Part shown: one piece after another, positions 38,246 through 50,546 of the stretch
Position numbering within the stretch: the first letter of the stretch is position 1
Layout of the letters: each line of letters starts with the position of its first letter
From: Holothuria scabra
Lineage: Eukaryota > Echinodermata > Holothuroidea > Aspidochirotida > Holothuriidae
Direction: 5' to 3'
DNA: 64,000 nt
NCBI GenBank assembly: GCA_037179385.1
Contig: CM074189.1
Location: 23,683,648-23,747,647, forward strand
Translations under genes and position numbers: made by a program
The notes under the pieces: generated by a model
The model's database searches: none
Told to the model about the DNA's origin: nothing
The model's input: only the letters and a program-made list of their open reading frames with translations

Positions 38246-39756
38246 GTATAGCCTAACGTTAGCCCTAGCCTAGGCCTAACAGTTAACGTAAGGAATTTGC
38301 AAATTTCCTTTTTTAAGAAAGTAGTAACAGTTAAATTTGTCCCACCAGTATACTGGCGTGTCAGACTAGCTCCGGCGCTTGAATAAAGATTTGTCTTCCT
38401 CAAGTAGCTCATGAATACGAGGGAAGGGGAGGGGAAAATAGTCCTCTGGGTGATGAAAGATTTAATTTACTTTAAAAATTTCATTTAGGCCTAGGCCTAT
38501 GCCTAGGCCTAAAAGTTACTGTAATGGGGAAAAAGCAAAGAATTTTTTCCATCTTATTTTTCGTGTAGGAGTTGGGGGTAATTTACATATTTCAGGATAT
38601 ACGCAACAGTAATTAACCACAAAATTCTCTCTTTTTTCGCATCTAGCCTAACGTTAGGCCTAAGTTAACATTGAATGATGATTCAAACTGCAATCTGGTT
38701 AAAGACGAAATTATATGCAAGCATTAGGGGTAGTGAACGTGACAATTTACGTACAGTAAAGATTTCTTGAAATTGAAATGGTTAACCATTTTTGCACAAT
38801 GCAAGTTTCCTATAAATAGAGAGATCTTCTATTTGCACGATTAACCCTCCACAGACATTGAAAGAGTGTGGAGGTCAATGGTTAATCATGGTGAGGTCAA
38901 TGGTAAACCGTGGCGCTTATAAAATATTCTTACATTGTTCTACATTGGGATAATGAAATTAAGCGTTATAAAGCCCACTTTCGGACCTTTCTGTAGCAGT
39001 TTGGTTTCAAAAACTTAAAGGGGATCATTGAGTTGATATCCATAACTTAATGAAAGTGTTAAAGGGTCGCATCTACATGACAATGCTTATAGATAGCATA
39101 ATAAGTCAAGTTTCATGTCCAATAGTTATGGAAAAAGTAGAAATTTTAAATTTTGTAATGTCCTAACTTGTAACAGTTTTGTGCACGATTTGAACTTTGT
39201 CTGGTCACAATTTTTTGAAATCCAAATTGAACCATTAAGTACTCACATATTAAACAGTTATTTGTTTGAAGGATATGGAGATTGTCTAAGATTGACCATT
39301 TGTTATTGGTATGTGAAGAAAACCAAGCGGGTTTGGAAATATTTGTGGAATTTCAAGAACCACCTCAATGAGCCGCTTAAAAAAGCTGCATTTGGCCTGT
39401 AATTTATCTGGTATCTCTTCTCCCCCTCCCCTGAAGGTTGTTTTAATCTGCCCCCTCCCCAAGAAATATTTCTCGCTTGCAAGCGACCCCTTCCCCCTTG
39501 GGTACGCTGCGGCAACAGGTCTTCTGAATAAGTTAATGACAAAATTAACGACGTTTAACCACCCATGGGTATCTTATTTTGATCACTTCCCTGTCTTACT
39601 GTAATTAGAAAGACCGAATACGAACAGAAGTGGGTAGTGCGTAATAAGTTACTGTCGAGTAAGGTGATAAAGCCCAGCGACTCCAGCATGTCAAGTAAGT
39701 CTATGCAGTACCGGGATCCTGCGTACGGTAGTATCCAGTAACAAAAAAAAAACGGA
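38246..39756. other. Intronic sequence with AGGCCTA motifs
   Basis: Contains clustered AGGCCTAGGCCT-type palindromes (38487-38511 and around 38260-38280, 38650) and a perfect 14-base palindrome TCGCTTGCAAGCGA at 39473-39486. Short open frames here have no splice or homology support. Confidence 0.4.
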
Positions 39757-40243
39757 TGGAGAGTTCCAATCGATTTAATGATGATTTATTCATTGATTAA
39801 GTTCCAAAAAAGATGATCAGTTTAAATCATTCTGCCGGCAAATAAGGATTAATTATCTACAGCTTGGTTACTCAACTGCTCCTCGTCTGAAGTCTGATGC
39901 ACGAGCGTCCTGCTCGCAGGCTCGGTCTTGTGAATCGTGCGCGCTCTGAACACCTGCAGTCCCGTGATTGGTCAAAAGTTATGACACACCAATGCAAATA
40001 AGTATTCTGATATAAATGACCAATGAGGAGGCTGCAAAGGGTGGAAAATGGGCGCACCTCGAAAATATGGGTTACAGTGTGCACGAGGAGCTACGGCAAT
40101 GTGATATGTCACGTCCACTGGTAACATGTGACGGGAAACAGGAAGGGCCCTGGGAATCTAGAACAAAAGGAAGGGCGAGTCTCTGGTAAACAATACGATG
40201 GTGTCTGCTAAAGGTCATGGAGAGTGCACCATACTACATGACA
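39757..40243 (-). repeat. LTR-like direct repeat, left copy
   Basis: About 487 bases beginning TGGAGAGTTCC and ending CTACATGACA. This TG...CA format is repeated in the same direction at 43020-43509 with high similarity. On the minus strand an AATAAA lies about 30 bases before one end. A purine run AAAGGGGA lies directly outside the other end (plus positions 40244-40251), which would fit a polypurine tract if the element runs on the minus strand. No matching target duplication is seen around the pair. Confidence 0.6.
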
Positions 40244-42760
40244 TCCCCTTTGCATTTTTAAAATTTTGAACACTGTGAAAAATTTTACTCCATGAGCATT
40301 CATGCTTCCAGAAGTGCATAATAAAACACAATATTATGAAACATACATTCAGTTCTATTACAAATGACAGGATCGTGTGAGACAAACACAGGGAGGGTAC
40401 AGTAGGGTCACCTGGAGAGGGAGATAACCCAAGGTTCATTTCAAAACAATTCATCTGAAAACCTGCATACATTCATCCATTTTTAAAATATGTACTGTAC
40501 TGTCTTAACAGAATATGTAAATACTTTCTGCTATCTTGACATGTATTGCAAAACAAATCACTATCCTGACATAACTGTATACGACTTTCCACAAAGCATA
40601 TCACTAAACCATAAGTGACTATTCTGGTGTTAAATCGTCAAAAGGCTACATACAAGCAAACATCACTGTTTTCGTGTTAAATATTGTCATTAAAATATCG
40701 ACATTCAAAAATTCACTTTTCTCTGAGAAAAACCACATTGCACAAGCTCACTAAAACTTTCCTAAGTTGTGGAGTCACAATTACCATTCCTAAAATTCAT
40801 TTAAATTACGTCAACAAATACATATGAAATTCGAAGTATCCTCATCCTTCTTTGCTCATATACAAATGTGAAAAAAGGTAGACCCAATTATGTAAAGGTA
40901 TCTGGAGAATGACGCAACGCAACTCCTTTCAGTGGCTAATTTTTCAAAAACCTCAATGGCTACTGTGAACTCTCACTTCATACACAATGAAAAAAACTTA
41001 ATGGTTGCGCCCCCTTAAACAACATACGGACTGGACAAACTTGTAAATTAAAACCAACTACATGCTATCTCGTACCTGCGTTTCATGAGCGAGGGAGTAA
41101 TTACCAAGAGCAAAATTTGCTTAAAAAATTCGAGGACAGCTCCTGAAACTTTAACTTGGGCTGGCTAATTCCCAAGAAAAGCATTAAAAACCGCCAAAGC
41201 GCTGGGAGTTCCTCTATGATTATTTAGCAACTCTTGCCACAAACGAAAAAAAAATATATACTAACATGACTGGGTCTAATGATTACATTGCAATTGGTTC
41301 ACATCAAATTGATTCACACGGTGTTATTACTCTTTGCCTTGACATACTAATTCATTCACCTTGAGGACAAAGGTAAACAAACTTTCTGATTGGCTAAAAG
41401 TTGACACACCTTCGATTACACCTACGGAATGGAATTTACAGTATTCACAAACTCTGCATAATGAGGCGACTCCTTTGTGCTGCGTATAACGTACCATGGA
41501 CTAGACATACAGCACAAAATACTACGTGCAATAGGATCATAAAAACTACAATGAATGGCATCGTTCTGTCAAATTTCAAGTTGTAAGACAAACTACCTAT
41601 GTAAGCATAAAGCATAAATGGTGTTGTTTGGTTAACGGTAACGACAGGAACAAGTGCATATCGCTGTTTGCTGAGATGGCAAAACACTTCACAACAATTG
41701 AGCTTTTCAAATGGTACACTGCTGAACCTGAGTTACAATAAAAGCACCAACAGTTAAGTTTAACGAATTTTACAGCCATGAAATCTACGATAGAAAACTT
41801 TGCATACCTTCACATCACTAACGTTCACTTTTGTTTCCTACTATGTATCTCAGGCTAAGCCTACATGGAACATTACGTAGAATAGAATTAAAGATACAGG
41901 CGAAACATGGTCAGGATTTAAATAATTGAACTTTGTGTGTGCAAATTTTCAGTGCCAGCATGAGCAATAAAATACTCTTCTTTTCAGGCGAATACACTGG
42001 GCTTTGTACTACAATCTAGGCTAGGCCCTAATACGAAGTAAATTTCACACATTATCAAACTGACAGCATGAATACATTCGATTGAACATAACTTCAGGGG
42101 GGAAAGGGGTCCAAAGGTTCAGGGGATTGCCTCACACTCACCTTTAAAATATCTGTAAACATGACCGGAACCATTGTCTTGAACATCGAAGTGGTAAATC
42201 CTTGGCCAAGCTAGTATAGATATAGTAACAGTAGCTGACATCACGTCTAACGCTTGGTGGGTAGAAATAATTAGTCCTTGGCTAACAGGCGGTCCAAATG
42301 TTGCCGAAAATAAAACATACGGATGGTAACGGTAGAAAATAGCGAGTTGCTGGCCAGACTGCCCGTTGAAACGGTGGGTGAATAAATCCGTGAACGTCGT
42401 CGATTATTGCGAAGCGTCTACAGGCCACTAGGGTGAAAAAGGTGGGCGAATATAGTGGGCCATCCGCTAAGTTAGGCTGGTTTAATGCGTTGAACGATGT
42501 ACTGTTCATGAAACGCAAGGCAAACTCGTCCATCCATTGGTAGGCCAAGCCGGACAGATCGTCCCTCAGTAAGATACGCCAAACGGATAGATGATGCAAT
42601 TGACCACAATCCTCCAGGAATTTAGGTGAGCCATTAACAGTTAAAATGAAGGTCCAACTGATGTATCAGGTCGTTGAACAGATGATGAAAGTGTTGTTTG
42701 AGCATCGCTCGGAAAACCGGCCTCCACTAACATGTTAAGTAATATTGAGTTGTTGTCGAT
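40244..42760. other. Sequence between LTR-like repeats, no gag or pol recognised
   Basis: I found no aspartic protease, reverse transcriptase, RNase H or integrase motif in the short frames on either strand. If the flanking repeats are LTRs, the element is non-autonomous or internally eroded. If they are separate solo LTRs, this is ordinary intron sequence. Confidence 0.4.
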
Positions 42761-42774
42761 CCTGCTCCTCAACC

Positions 42775-43015
42775 ATGTTGAGTAAAGAGTCACAACCAAG
42801 TGTGTTATAGTAGAACCCGCTCCTTCATCATGTCGAGTAAAGAGTCGTTTAAGGCATGGCTCCTCCGCCATGTAGAGTAAAGAGTCATTTAAGCCCCGCT
42901 CCTCCCCCATGTCGAGTAAAGAGTCATTTAAGGCACCGCTCCTCCGCCATGTCGAGTAAAGAGTCATTTAAGGCTCCGCTCCTCCGCCATGTCGAGTAAA
43001 GAGTCATTTAAAGGA
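42775..43015. repeat. 40-bp minisatellite beside the right LTR-like repeat
   Basis: CATGTCGAGTAAAGAGTCAT and its variants start at 42829, 42869, 42908, 42948 and 42988, with a more degenerate unit near 42774. Period is 39-40 bases. The last unit runs straight into the LTR-like repeat at 43020. The minus-strand frame across it (42641-42967) repeats only because the DNA repeats. Confidence 0.85.
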
Positions 43016-43019
43016 CAGA

Positions 43020-43509
43020 TGGAGAGTTCCAATCGATTTAATGATGATTTATTCGTTGATTAAGTTCAAAAAAAAGATGATCAGTTTTAATCATTCTGCC
43101 GGCAAAAAAAGGATTAATTATCTACAGGCTAGGTTACTCAAGTGCTCCTTGTCTGAAGTCTGATGCACGAGTGCCCTGCTTGCAGACTCGGTCTTGTGAA
43201 CTGTGCGAGCTCCGAACACCCGCAGTCCCCTGACTGGTCAAAAGTTATGACGCACCCATATAAATAAGTATTATAATATAAGTGACCAATGAGGAGGCTG
43301 CAAAGGGTGGAAATTGGCCACACCTTGAGAATATGGGTTACAGTGTGCACGAGGAACTACGACAATATGATAGGTCACGTCCACTGGTAACACGTGATGG
43401 GAAACAGGAAGGACCCTGGGAATCTAGAACAAAAGGAAGGGCGAGTTGCTCGTAAACAACACGATGGCGTCTGCTAAAGGTCATGGAGAGTGCACCATAC
43501 TACATGACA
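43020..43509 (-). repeat. LTR-like direct repeat, right copy
   Basis: Same TGGAGAGTTCC...CATGACA structure as 39757-40243, about 490 bases. Its outer flank on the minus strand (GGGGAAGAAATGTAA) is also purine-rich and tract-like, so this copy could instead be the 3' LTR of another eroded element extending right. Confidence 0.6.
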
Positions 43510-43687
43510 TTACATTTCTTCCCCATGAAATATTTAAAAGCCCCTTTTATTATCTTGTCATGCAGCAATTGTTCTTCATAATGCTAACACCGTGACATTT
43601 GTCATCGAATCACTCCTTTCAAAGTACACAACTTTTATTCACCAACTGTCATTACGTTGCCCATGACCCAAAACTTCTTCATATAAG

Positions 43688-43868
43688 TTTGTACAGGCTT
43701 CTGACAATCCTAAACAAAAATGATGGGACAAAAAAAGCTAAACAAGCAGTGAACGGAATACCCGCCCCCAATTCCCACATTCAGTGTTGCGGCAGCCCAA
43801 TGCGTCCTGAAACTTCAACATTGATACGGGGAGCGGGGTTTGTCCCATGTATTTTTGTCGAGGATTGC
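43688..43868. mobile_element. Inverted-repeat MITE family B, copy 2
   Basis: Starts TTTGTACAGGCTTCTGACAA and ends TTTTGTCGAGGATTG. It shares the GTTGCGGCAGCCCAA and AACTTCAACATTGATA blocks with copy 1, in the same orientation. It lies 178 bases right of the LTR-like repeat. Confidence 0.6.
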
Positions 43869-43989
43869 AGTTTTGAAGCGCCCTCTTTTTAATTGGCAAA
43901 AGGTTTATAGGCTAGGCCACAACCAAAATTCGAACAATAGGGGCAGTTAGTGTTACGGGTATAGCCTATGTTATGTTAATAAGCCCTGG

Positions 43990-44203
43990 GCCAATAAGCC
44001 TCTTGTCTTGGACCTGCAGAATCACTGGAGATGGGGGTTCAATATGTATACATACGATTCCGCAGGTGCAAGGTTGCAGGGAAGATCAGTTATCGGTGAA
44101 TGACAGATAACAAAGTGAGCCATTAAATTCAATTACTGAGAGGGACTAGCTTGAACTCGCATATCCAGTGATTCTGCGGATCCAAGGACAAGAGGTTAAT
44201 TGG
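43990..44203. mobile_element. Long inverted-repeat element (214 bp)
   Basis: The left arm CCAATAAGCCTCTTGTC...GCAGAATCACTGGA is matched by the reverse complement of the right arm, CCAATTAACCTCTTGTC...GCAGAATCACTGGA. The arms are nearly 40 bases with a few differences, separated by about 130 bases. No clear target duplication. Probably a foldback or MITE-type element. Confidence 0.62.
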
Positions 44204-44424
44204 GACTTCTTAAGGTAATGTAGGACGAAAACCAGTAAATTCATGATATTTACTTCAAATTGTAATCATATCGGAAAGTCTCCCCCGTACATGTTATTCC
44301 TTGTCACAAAACTATTAAAATTAATAGAAGCACAAAATTACATTACCTACAGTACACGTAGCTTGAAAATAAGACAATTTTCTGGCACATCTTTCAGCAT
44401 GTAAGTCTTCTGCCTACAAAGTGT

Positions 44425-44757
44425 TAAGCAGAAATGTTTGTTTGTGCAGTAATCGGCCATGTTAGCCTTGGACCAGTCGTTTCTTGTGTCTATCGTATTT
44501 ATCACGGCTGTGGGCATGCATACATTTCTTGTTGATTTTGGTGGTGAATTACTCAAATTTCTCATGTTCTTTTTAGCCATGGAGCTTCCAAACGGATGGT
44601 TTCATATTATTGCCAACGGCATAAACTTTTCCGTTTGTTGCAGCAATGAAGGCCTTTGTAGCATGAAGGCAAACGCAATTTCCAACCACACAGAAACTTT
44701 TGTGTGTGTAAAATGAGAAACGACTGGCCCATGGCTAAGCAATCATTTTCTGCTGAA
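44425..44757. mobile_element. Inverted-repeat element containing a spurious ORF
   Basis: TTAGCCTTGGACCAGTCGTT near 44462 is matched in reverse by TTAGCCATGGGCCAGTCGTT ending near 44738. Beyond it both arms carry AGCAGAAA (44428 and its complement near 44755), with about 20 extra bases in the left arm. The 85-codon plus frame and the minus frames here fall inside the element and are not genes. Confidence 0.55.
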
Positions 44758-45370
44758 GTGGTACGATAAGATGTGGGGGGAAATCTTCTTATTTCTGAGC
44801 TAGGTGGTGTAATCTTGTGCTTTATTGAAGTAATTTTGATAGTTTTGGGACAAGGAAGAACATTCAGGAGAGACTTTCCACTATGATTGTGATTTGAAGT
44901 TAGTATTGTGAATTTACGGGTTTTCAACCTAGGCTATACCGGTAATATGGGGCGGCCTTACACAAAGTTTATAAAAGTCAGAGTAGTAAATATGTTGACA
45001 GTTATAATCGAGATTAACGGGAAGACAAGTTTTTAAATGGTTCACAACAATTTATTAGTCCCCCTTGGTAAACAAACAAGAATGGAATACAGTTGAATTA
45101 TGTCAGGAATGAATATAATGAACATTATGAGAGAGCCCTAATTAAATGGACATGACAGCATGTCCATTATTGTGGTTGGGTGCATTTTCTGATGATCACG
45201 TGACCACATTTCTTTCATTCCATTTATGGGATGACTCCCATCAAGAAACAAACCGATCTTTTGGAAAAAGATTTGTACAGAAAAGGAGATGGGTATGTGA
45301 CAAGATTGTGTGAAAAATGTCGCTAATTACAAAATGCGGTACATTTTTCCTCAAATGCTCTACATTTAAA

Positions 45371-45493
45371 TGTTAAGTATGCTAATTACAATATTAAGTA
45401 TGCTAATTACAATATTAAGTAGGCTAATTACAATATTAAGATATGCTAATAACAATATTAAGTAGGCTAATTACAATATTAAGCAGGCTAATA
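45371..45493. repeat. 21-bp tandem repeat
   Basis: About 5.7 units of AATATTAAGTAGGCTAATTAC, with T/G alternation in TATGCTA versus TAGGCTA. AT-rich intronic microsatellite-like array. Confidence 0.85.
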
Positions 45494-46424
45494 CGCCTGG
45501 TACTGTACATATGATGCAGTCATGAATGAGGGGTGCTGTCCTACGTGGACTGGATTTCTTACCCTCTTTCCAGATCATTGGTCTTTGCTACCATTTTATA
45601 TATATTTTCAAAATCAATTTATTTATAACTGTCTGGTTACCAAATTTATTTTATAATCTATTTATGAAATGGTTGTGAAGACAACGGTATAAATGTAAAA
45701 AAAAATGAGTATAATTCTTTCTGGCAATTTTTCTGGAATTTAGTCATAGTAGTATGCTACAATGTCTCAGTGCGTTGTTTGAACTTCATACAGTTTACGA
45801 GTGTACAATATGTGTACAGTAGTAGCATACAGGCATAGTGCAAGTGCCGGCCGCGGGTGCTGAGCAGCATTCAGTAGGAAGCCAGTATGTGTGCGGTTCA
45901 TTGCAGTCAGTGTACAAACGATGTGACCAATTTCATGAAGTTTTCTAACGTGTTTAAGGTAAATGTTTGTAAACAAAAGGAATTTCTCATTACCTCATAC
46001 GGAAGGCAAGTGCAATCAAACGAAACTTAAGTCCGAATTTGCAATGCAAACCTCGTATTTTACCATATGTATAACTTTGAGCTGAAGTCAAACGTAAAAC
46101 GAAGTACATTAACTGTAAGTACCTTTGCAGGTTCACTTCATTCCAGGCACTTTTATTCTGAATACGAGAGCCAAAGTCTTATTAAAAACTTGCTGCACTC
46201 CTCTCTTGTCGGACAGGGACGCTGCAATCCGGGAGGGGGGGCAGGTGGGCATATTGCCACACCATTGGAAAAACTGGGGGAGCAAACATTCTGTTTTGCC
46301 CAGGCTCTAATAATTTCAAGCAGATTTAAAATAAAAGACAACAAGCAGAATAAACAAAATATAATAACATTTTGGGTTACAGAGGAGTTCCAGAACACCT
46401 CACGTGGAGTGTATGTGCTTGTCA
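45494..46424. other. Intron sequence, no gene seen
   Basis: A 145-codon frame at 46067-46504 ends in translated GT repeats and includes G-rich, transposon-like sequence. It lacks splice support. Confidence 0.4.
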
Positions 46425-46475
46425 ATGTGAGAGTGTGTGTATGTGTGGTTGTGTGTGTGTGTACGTGTGCGCTCG
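46425..46475. repeat. TG microsatellite
   Basis: Imperfect (TG)n run with interruptions, about 50 bases. A C tract of about 11 follows near 46564. Confidence 0.8.
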
Positions 46476-46579
46476 CCTTAGTAGGGTGGACTGCTTATAG
46501 ATGATTCCGGTCCTGGAAACGATCCAGGGTTTGACGGGATGTTGGGTTTTGGAAAATGTTTACCCCCCCCCCCCACCCG

Positions 46580-49122
46580 TCCACTACATACCAGTTCTAC
46601 ATCCCTGTTGTCGGATTAACCAGGTTGTCCATCCTCACCCTACATAGGCAACCAGAGACTGGTACATGGTCATGTCCATTGTGGTTACGGTACATAACCA
46701 CATTTTGTAGTTATATTTGTTGCTGAGTTGACAGGCCGGATCAAACTATTTATAAATAATGCTTTGAGCTTTAATAGAACAACAAACATCACAGAAGACT
46801 GCACAAATGGTGGGTTGAGGTGATTGGTCAAAATAGTATCATTTGCATAAATCATTATAACACCTTGTGAACAGCTAGATAAAACATGAGATATGCAGTA
46901 TTTGCACATGATGGCGTGCATGTATTTCTATGCGTTCCATTTCAATTAAAATAACAACTCTACTATGATGTCAGAGTCAGAAGATCATGACCTTGAGGTT
47001 GACCACCAGCTCACCTTGCAAGTAGCATTAAAACAGTAAAGTGCAATACTAAATCACAAAGAAACATTGCAAGTCTCACCAGTGTAAAGTACTGTAACAC
47101 TATAAATACATCTCACATAGATTATGTCCTGGTTTGGGATCTAGAATTGGGCCAAAAGTCATCGCCATGATCATATGCCAAACAGAATTTTTGACTTAAC
47201 ATGATCTAAGTAGGCCTATTTTTGTCATGTGGCCCACATGGCCATACATACATTTCATTTTTAATTTCAGGCAAAGTCGTGGGCCAAAAGGCCAAGAATC
47301 ACCCAGAGATTTTAGGTCACCTAGGCCGAACGTTGGGCACAAGGTCACAGATTTGCCCAAAATCATTCCCGAAGCTCACAACAAGCAAGATAAATGTTAA
47401 AATTTTGTCAACAAATATACTTTCCCACATAAGTTCGTTGATGAATCATTCTAAAAAATGATCAGTTCCGCTTTGTTTACACTACGAATCTGTTTGCAAT
47501 ACACCTGTAGTCAGTCAGCCACCTTGAAATGCAATGCATTATGGTAGCTAACATGCAGCACATCAACACAAGATCTACACAATGCTATATTGGGCCTGCA
47601 CATACGTAAGTTACGTGAAAGTATATGCACATATCAGTAATGCATCTAGATATGCAGAACAAAGACCCAGTCTGATGTGTAGCATTTTTATTTTTTAGTG
47701 AAGGATAACAAGAAAGGTACTGCTATATTTTTGGAAATATTGTTCTCTCTCTTTCAAATGACATTTCAACATATTTTCACCTTGAAGACAGAAAATGAGT
47801 AGTTTGAAACTTCACAAATGAGCTCGTAGTCATTCCTTATGACGAAAACTCCAACCATAGTTCACTCCCTGACAATTGTTATAGATCTACTTAAACGAAT
47901 TTCTTTTGAATATTTAAGTTTCCATTTTTCTGCCAAAAAATACTGAATTACATAATACCATGAATAAGAATTATCGACATTTTTCACAGGTGTCAATTCT
48001 TGCTCTGCGTAAGCTAGGTTGAGTACGGTGTCCCAGAAAGCATTAAAGTGCTAAGGGTGTAAAAATTGCCCAATAATCGTGGTCACAAATGGCGAGGTGT
48101 GCTTCCCAACTGTTCTGGTACAATGAAAATCATTGACATTGTCACTGTGACTGTCTCTCAGACTTTCTTGGTACAGTATGAGTATCCATGATTAGCAGGT
48201 GGAGCCACTCAGTGGCTGTGTTGGCTCCCTGTTGCTATGAGGTGTCATTGTTTCCAGACCCTCCTGTGTAAATTGTTGCTTGTGAAATCATCCTTGTGCT
48301 TTAAATAGTATTAGCCTTTGTAACCAGTTTTTGTTGTAAACTATATTCTATTTGTGTCCATTTCCAGGCAAACACTTAAAAGGGCACTGATATAATCAAA
48401 ATATTTCTTTTCATGCCTTTTTTCATAGTTTAGAGTGGATAGTTTAGGTAAAGTTTAAAGATCAGTGCCAGCTGGGGGGGAGGTGTGGAGGAAAGGCAGG
48501 TGCAGTGTAAAAAATTTCCCACTTTTCACTTGTACATCTGCCATTAGTTGTTTTCTTTTTCTCTTCTTGAAGAAAATTCGCTAAGACAGGGTTTTTACAT
48601 GGCCTTGAAAACCTTAAAAATCCTTGAATTTAAATATTTTTTCTTTCAGGCGCTTGAATTTCATTATTTTGCAACATAGAGTCTTTTGGAAGAATTGTAA
48701 TTCAAAACCAAGTCAAATAAATGAACGAGTTGTAAACTGTTAGTTCAATTAGCCAGCGGTGATATTGTTCTTGGTGAGATAACATACAGTATGTTTGCAT
48801 GTATTTTTAAGACAGGCTAGCATGTCAGACTATTTGAAAGAAGGGCATAAAGCTAGTAGCTAGAATGCTATCACAACTCGGAAGGTCATTATTTTATAAG
48901 TATTAGTGTGGCCATTAGCCCGCAAAACGTATCCGCCTTCCCTGCCACTTCAGATAGGTGTGCTGAAGTATTTCCTGCTTGAAAATTTTCCAGTGTTTTA
49001 AAATTGGTTTGATGTCCTTTATAAACTACATTATGCCTTTGAGGGCCCTTGAATTTAATTTTGAGAAAAATTATGAACTCTGATGAAAAAGGAAAACTCT
49101 ATATTTTTTCTTGCTTTGACAG
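46580..49122. other. Intron 1, distal part
   Basis: No exon with good borders recognised. CCTTGAAAACC and CCTTGAATTT blocks near 48602-48640 and 49049 are typical of dispersed repeats, but ends could not be defined. Confidence 0.4.
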
Positions 49123-49235
49123 CTCGAGACAGAAGTTTCCTCTTTGAAGAAGAGATTGGATGAGCTACGCAAAGCCAAAAATACAACTGTACTAAAGAAG
49201 GAGAAGGAATATGTTACTTCTCGGAAATACCAAAG
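49123..49235 (+). CDS. Coiled-coil protein gene, exon 2
   Basis: Acceptor TTCTTGCTTTGACAG, donor CAAAG|GTAATT, 113 bases: 37 codons plus two bases. Encodes LETEVSSLKKRLDEL, then a Lys/Glu-rich stretch ending EYVTSRKYQ. Leucines and valine at heptad spacing together with the high charge indicate a coiled coil. Phase 0 entry matches exon 1, and the two-base overhang is completed correctly by exon 3. Composition is unlike the surrounding AT-rich intron. Confidence 0.75.
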
Positions 49236-50248
49236 GTAATTTTTAAAGTTTAGACTCTAGAGTAATTTGGGTGCTTTCACACTGCCAACAAAGCAAATTA
49301 GCCAATTAATCTTAGTAATATGGTTTTCCCCCTTTTAACTCAAGGGGTAGCACCAGGGTATTTTTTATAGTGGGTAGAGCATGAGATGAGATGAGTTACT
49401 CCTTGTTTTTCTTTTCCCCTTCTTTTCACATTTTCTTGCAAATGAAGTAGGTGGGGGGTCAACCACTTCCCCCCCCCACACCGATCGCTCTCCCTGTTTA
49501 AGCTTAACTTAAAGAAAATGTAGCTACTACCTGACAACTTCTTATCTCTTGTGTCAGCATCTTATCTTTTGTGGCCCTCAAACGATGGTCTTCCCAAAGT
49601 TTGTTGAAAGGGACATTTCCTGCTTCACTCATGAAGAGTTCACTGAAGCGTTACAATAATTCTAGCTTGGTGGATTGGACACCTTTAATGACCATCTTCC
49701 AGTAAAACTTTTTGAGACAGGTGGGCATTCCTGTGGTGTTTTATTTATGACATTTATAAAAAATACTACTACATTCCAGTGCAGTGGCTTAGGGTAGTAA
49801 CAAGGTCGCCTTGAATGCCTGCGGTCAAATTTTATGAGGATGGAACGGGCGATCGCCCGGTCAGACCTCCGATATCCCAAGCGTCACAAAACTGTAATGG
49901 CATGCAACTTGACCCCATTGTGTTGAAGTTATAGTATTGGCTTAAGCTGCACTGCACACTGCATGCCCTGTAGGAAGCTGCTTTGTTATTGGCCCAGCAG
50001 ATACTGTAGCTGGTGTGAAGGTAAATATCCCAAAATGCAGTTTCCTCCAGGACTGCAAATCCTCTTTCCCTGAACTTTGCTTGTTACAATTCATGAATGG
50101 AATCATATGGATAGTTTCATAGCATGATTACCTAGTTATAAACTATGTTGTCACATGCTCACAGCTAACACGCCATCAGAGATCATTTTTGACAGTAGTT
50201 TTCAATTTGTTGTTTAATTCCCTTTGCTTTGCTTTTGTGGTAGTGCAC
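49236..50248. other. Intron 2, proximal part
   Basis: No exon or clear repeat recognised; contains a C tract near 49469. Confidence 0.4.
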
Positions 50249-50546
50249 CTTAGAGACTCAATCCTCTCACCTCTAACAGCACCAATTATCCTAGCCCCTC
50301 CCACAGTTGTCTGAAGTTTATCCTCATCCAGACACAATCTTAGTTTAATGCTTCAGGGTGAGTAGAAAAAAGCTCAGTGCGTGTAATCAAAACACTCTCA
50401 GTACTGTTTATGCTGTGTTACTTGTTAGATAAGCTTTGGTACTCTGCATTGTTTGAATGAGCTGTCAATCAAAGAGCTCAGCCAATTGAGAATTTATGTT
50501 AACTCCTACAAAAATTGTAGTTTGGGTGAGAGGATTGGCCCTTTCA
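50249..50546 (+). mobile_element. Inverted-repeat MITE family A, copy 2
   Basis: The left end CTCAATCCTCTCACC is matched in reverse by the right end GGTGAGAGGATTGGCC (terminal repeat about 15 bases). The interior shares CATCCAGACACAATCTTAGT and GTCAATCAAAGAG with copy 1. This is the copy with the clearest terminal repeats. Confidence 0.7.

Noticed and set aside
42282..42967. Minus-strand frames of 105 and 108 codons
   Set aside because: The second translates the 40-bp minisatellite; the first has no domain or splice support.
44459..44927. 85- and 106-codon frames on opposite strands
   Set aside because: They lie in or overlap an inverted-repeat transposable element.
46067..46504. 145-codon plus-strand frame
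   Set aside because: Its C-terminal part is translated TG microsatellite (VCVCVVVCVC) and its middle is G-rich repeat-like sequence.
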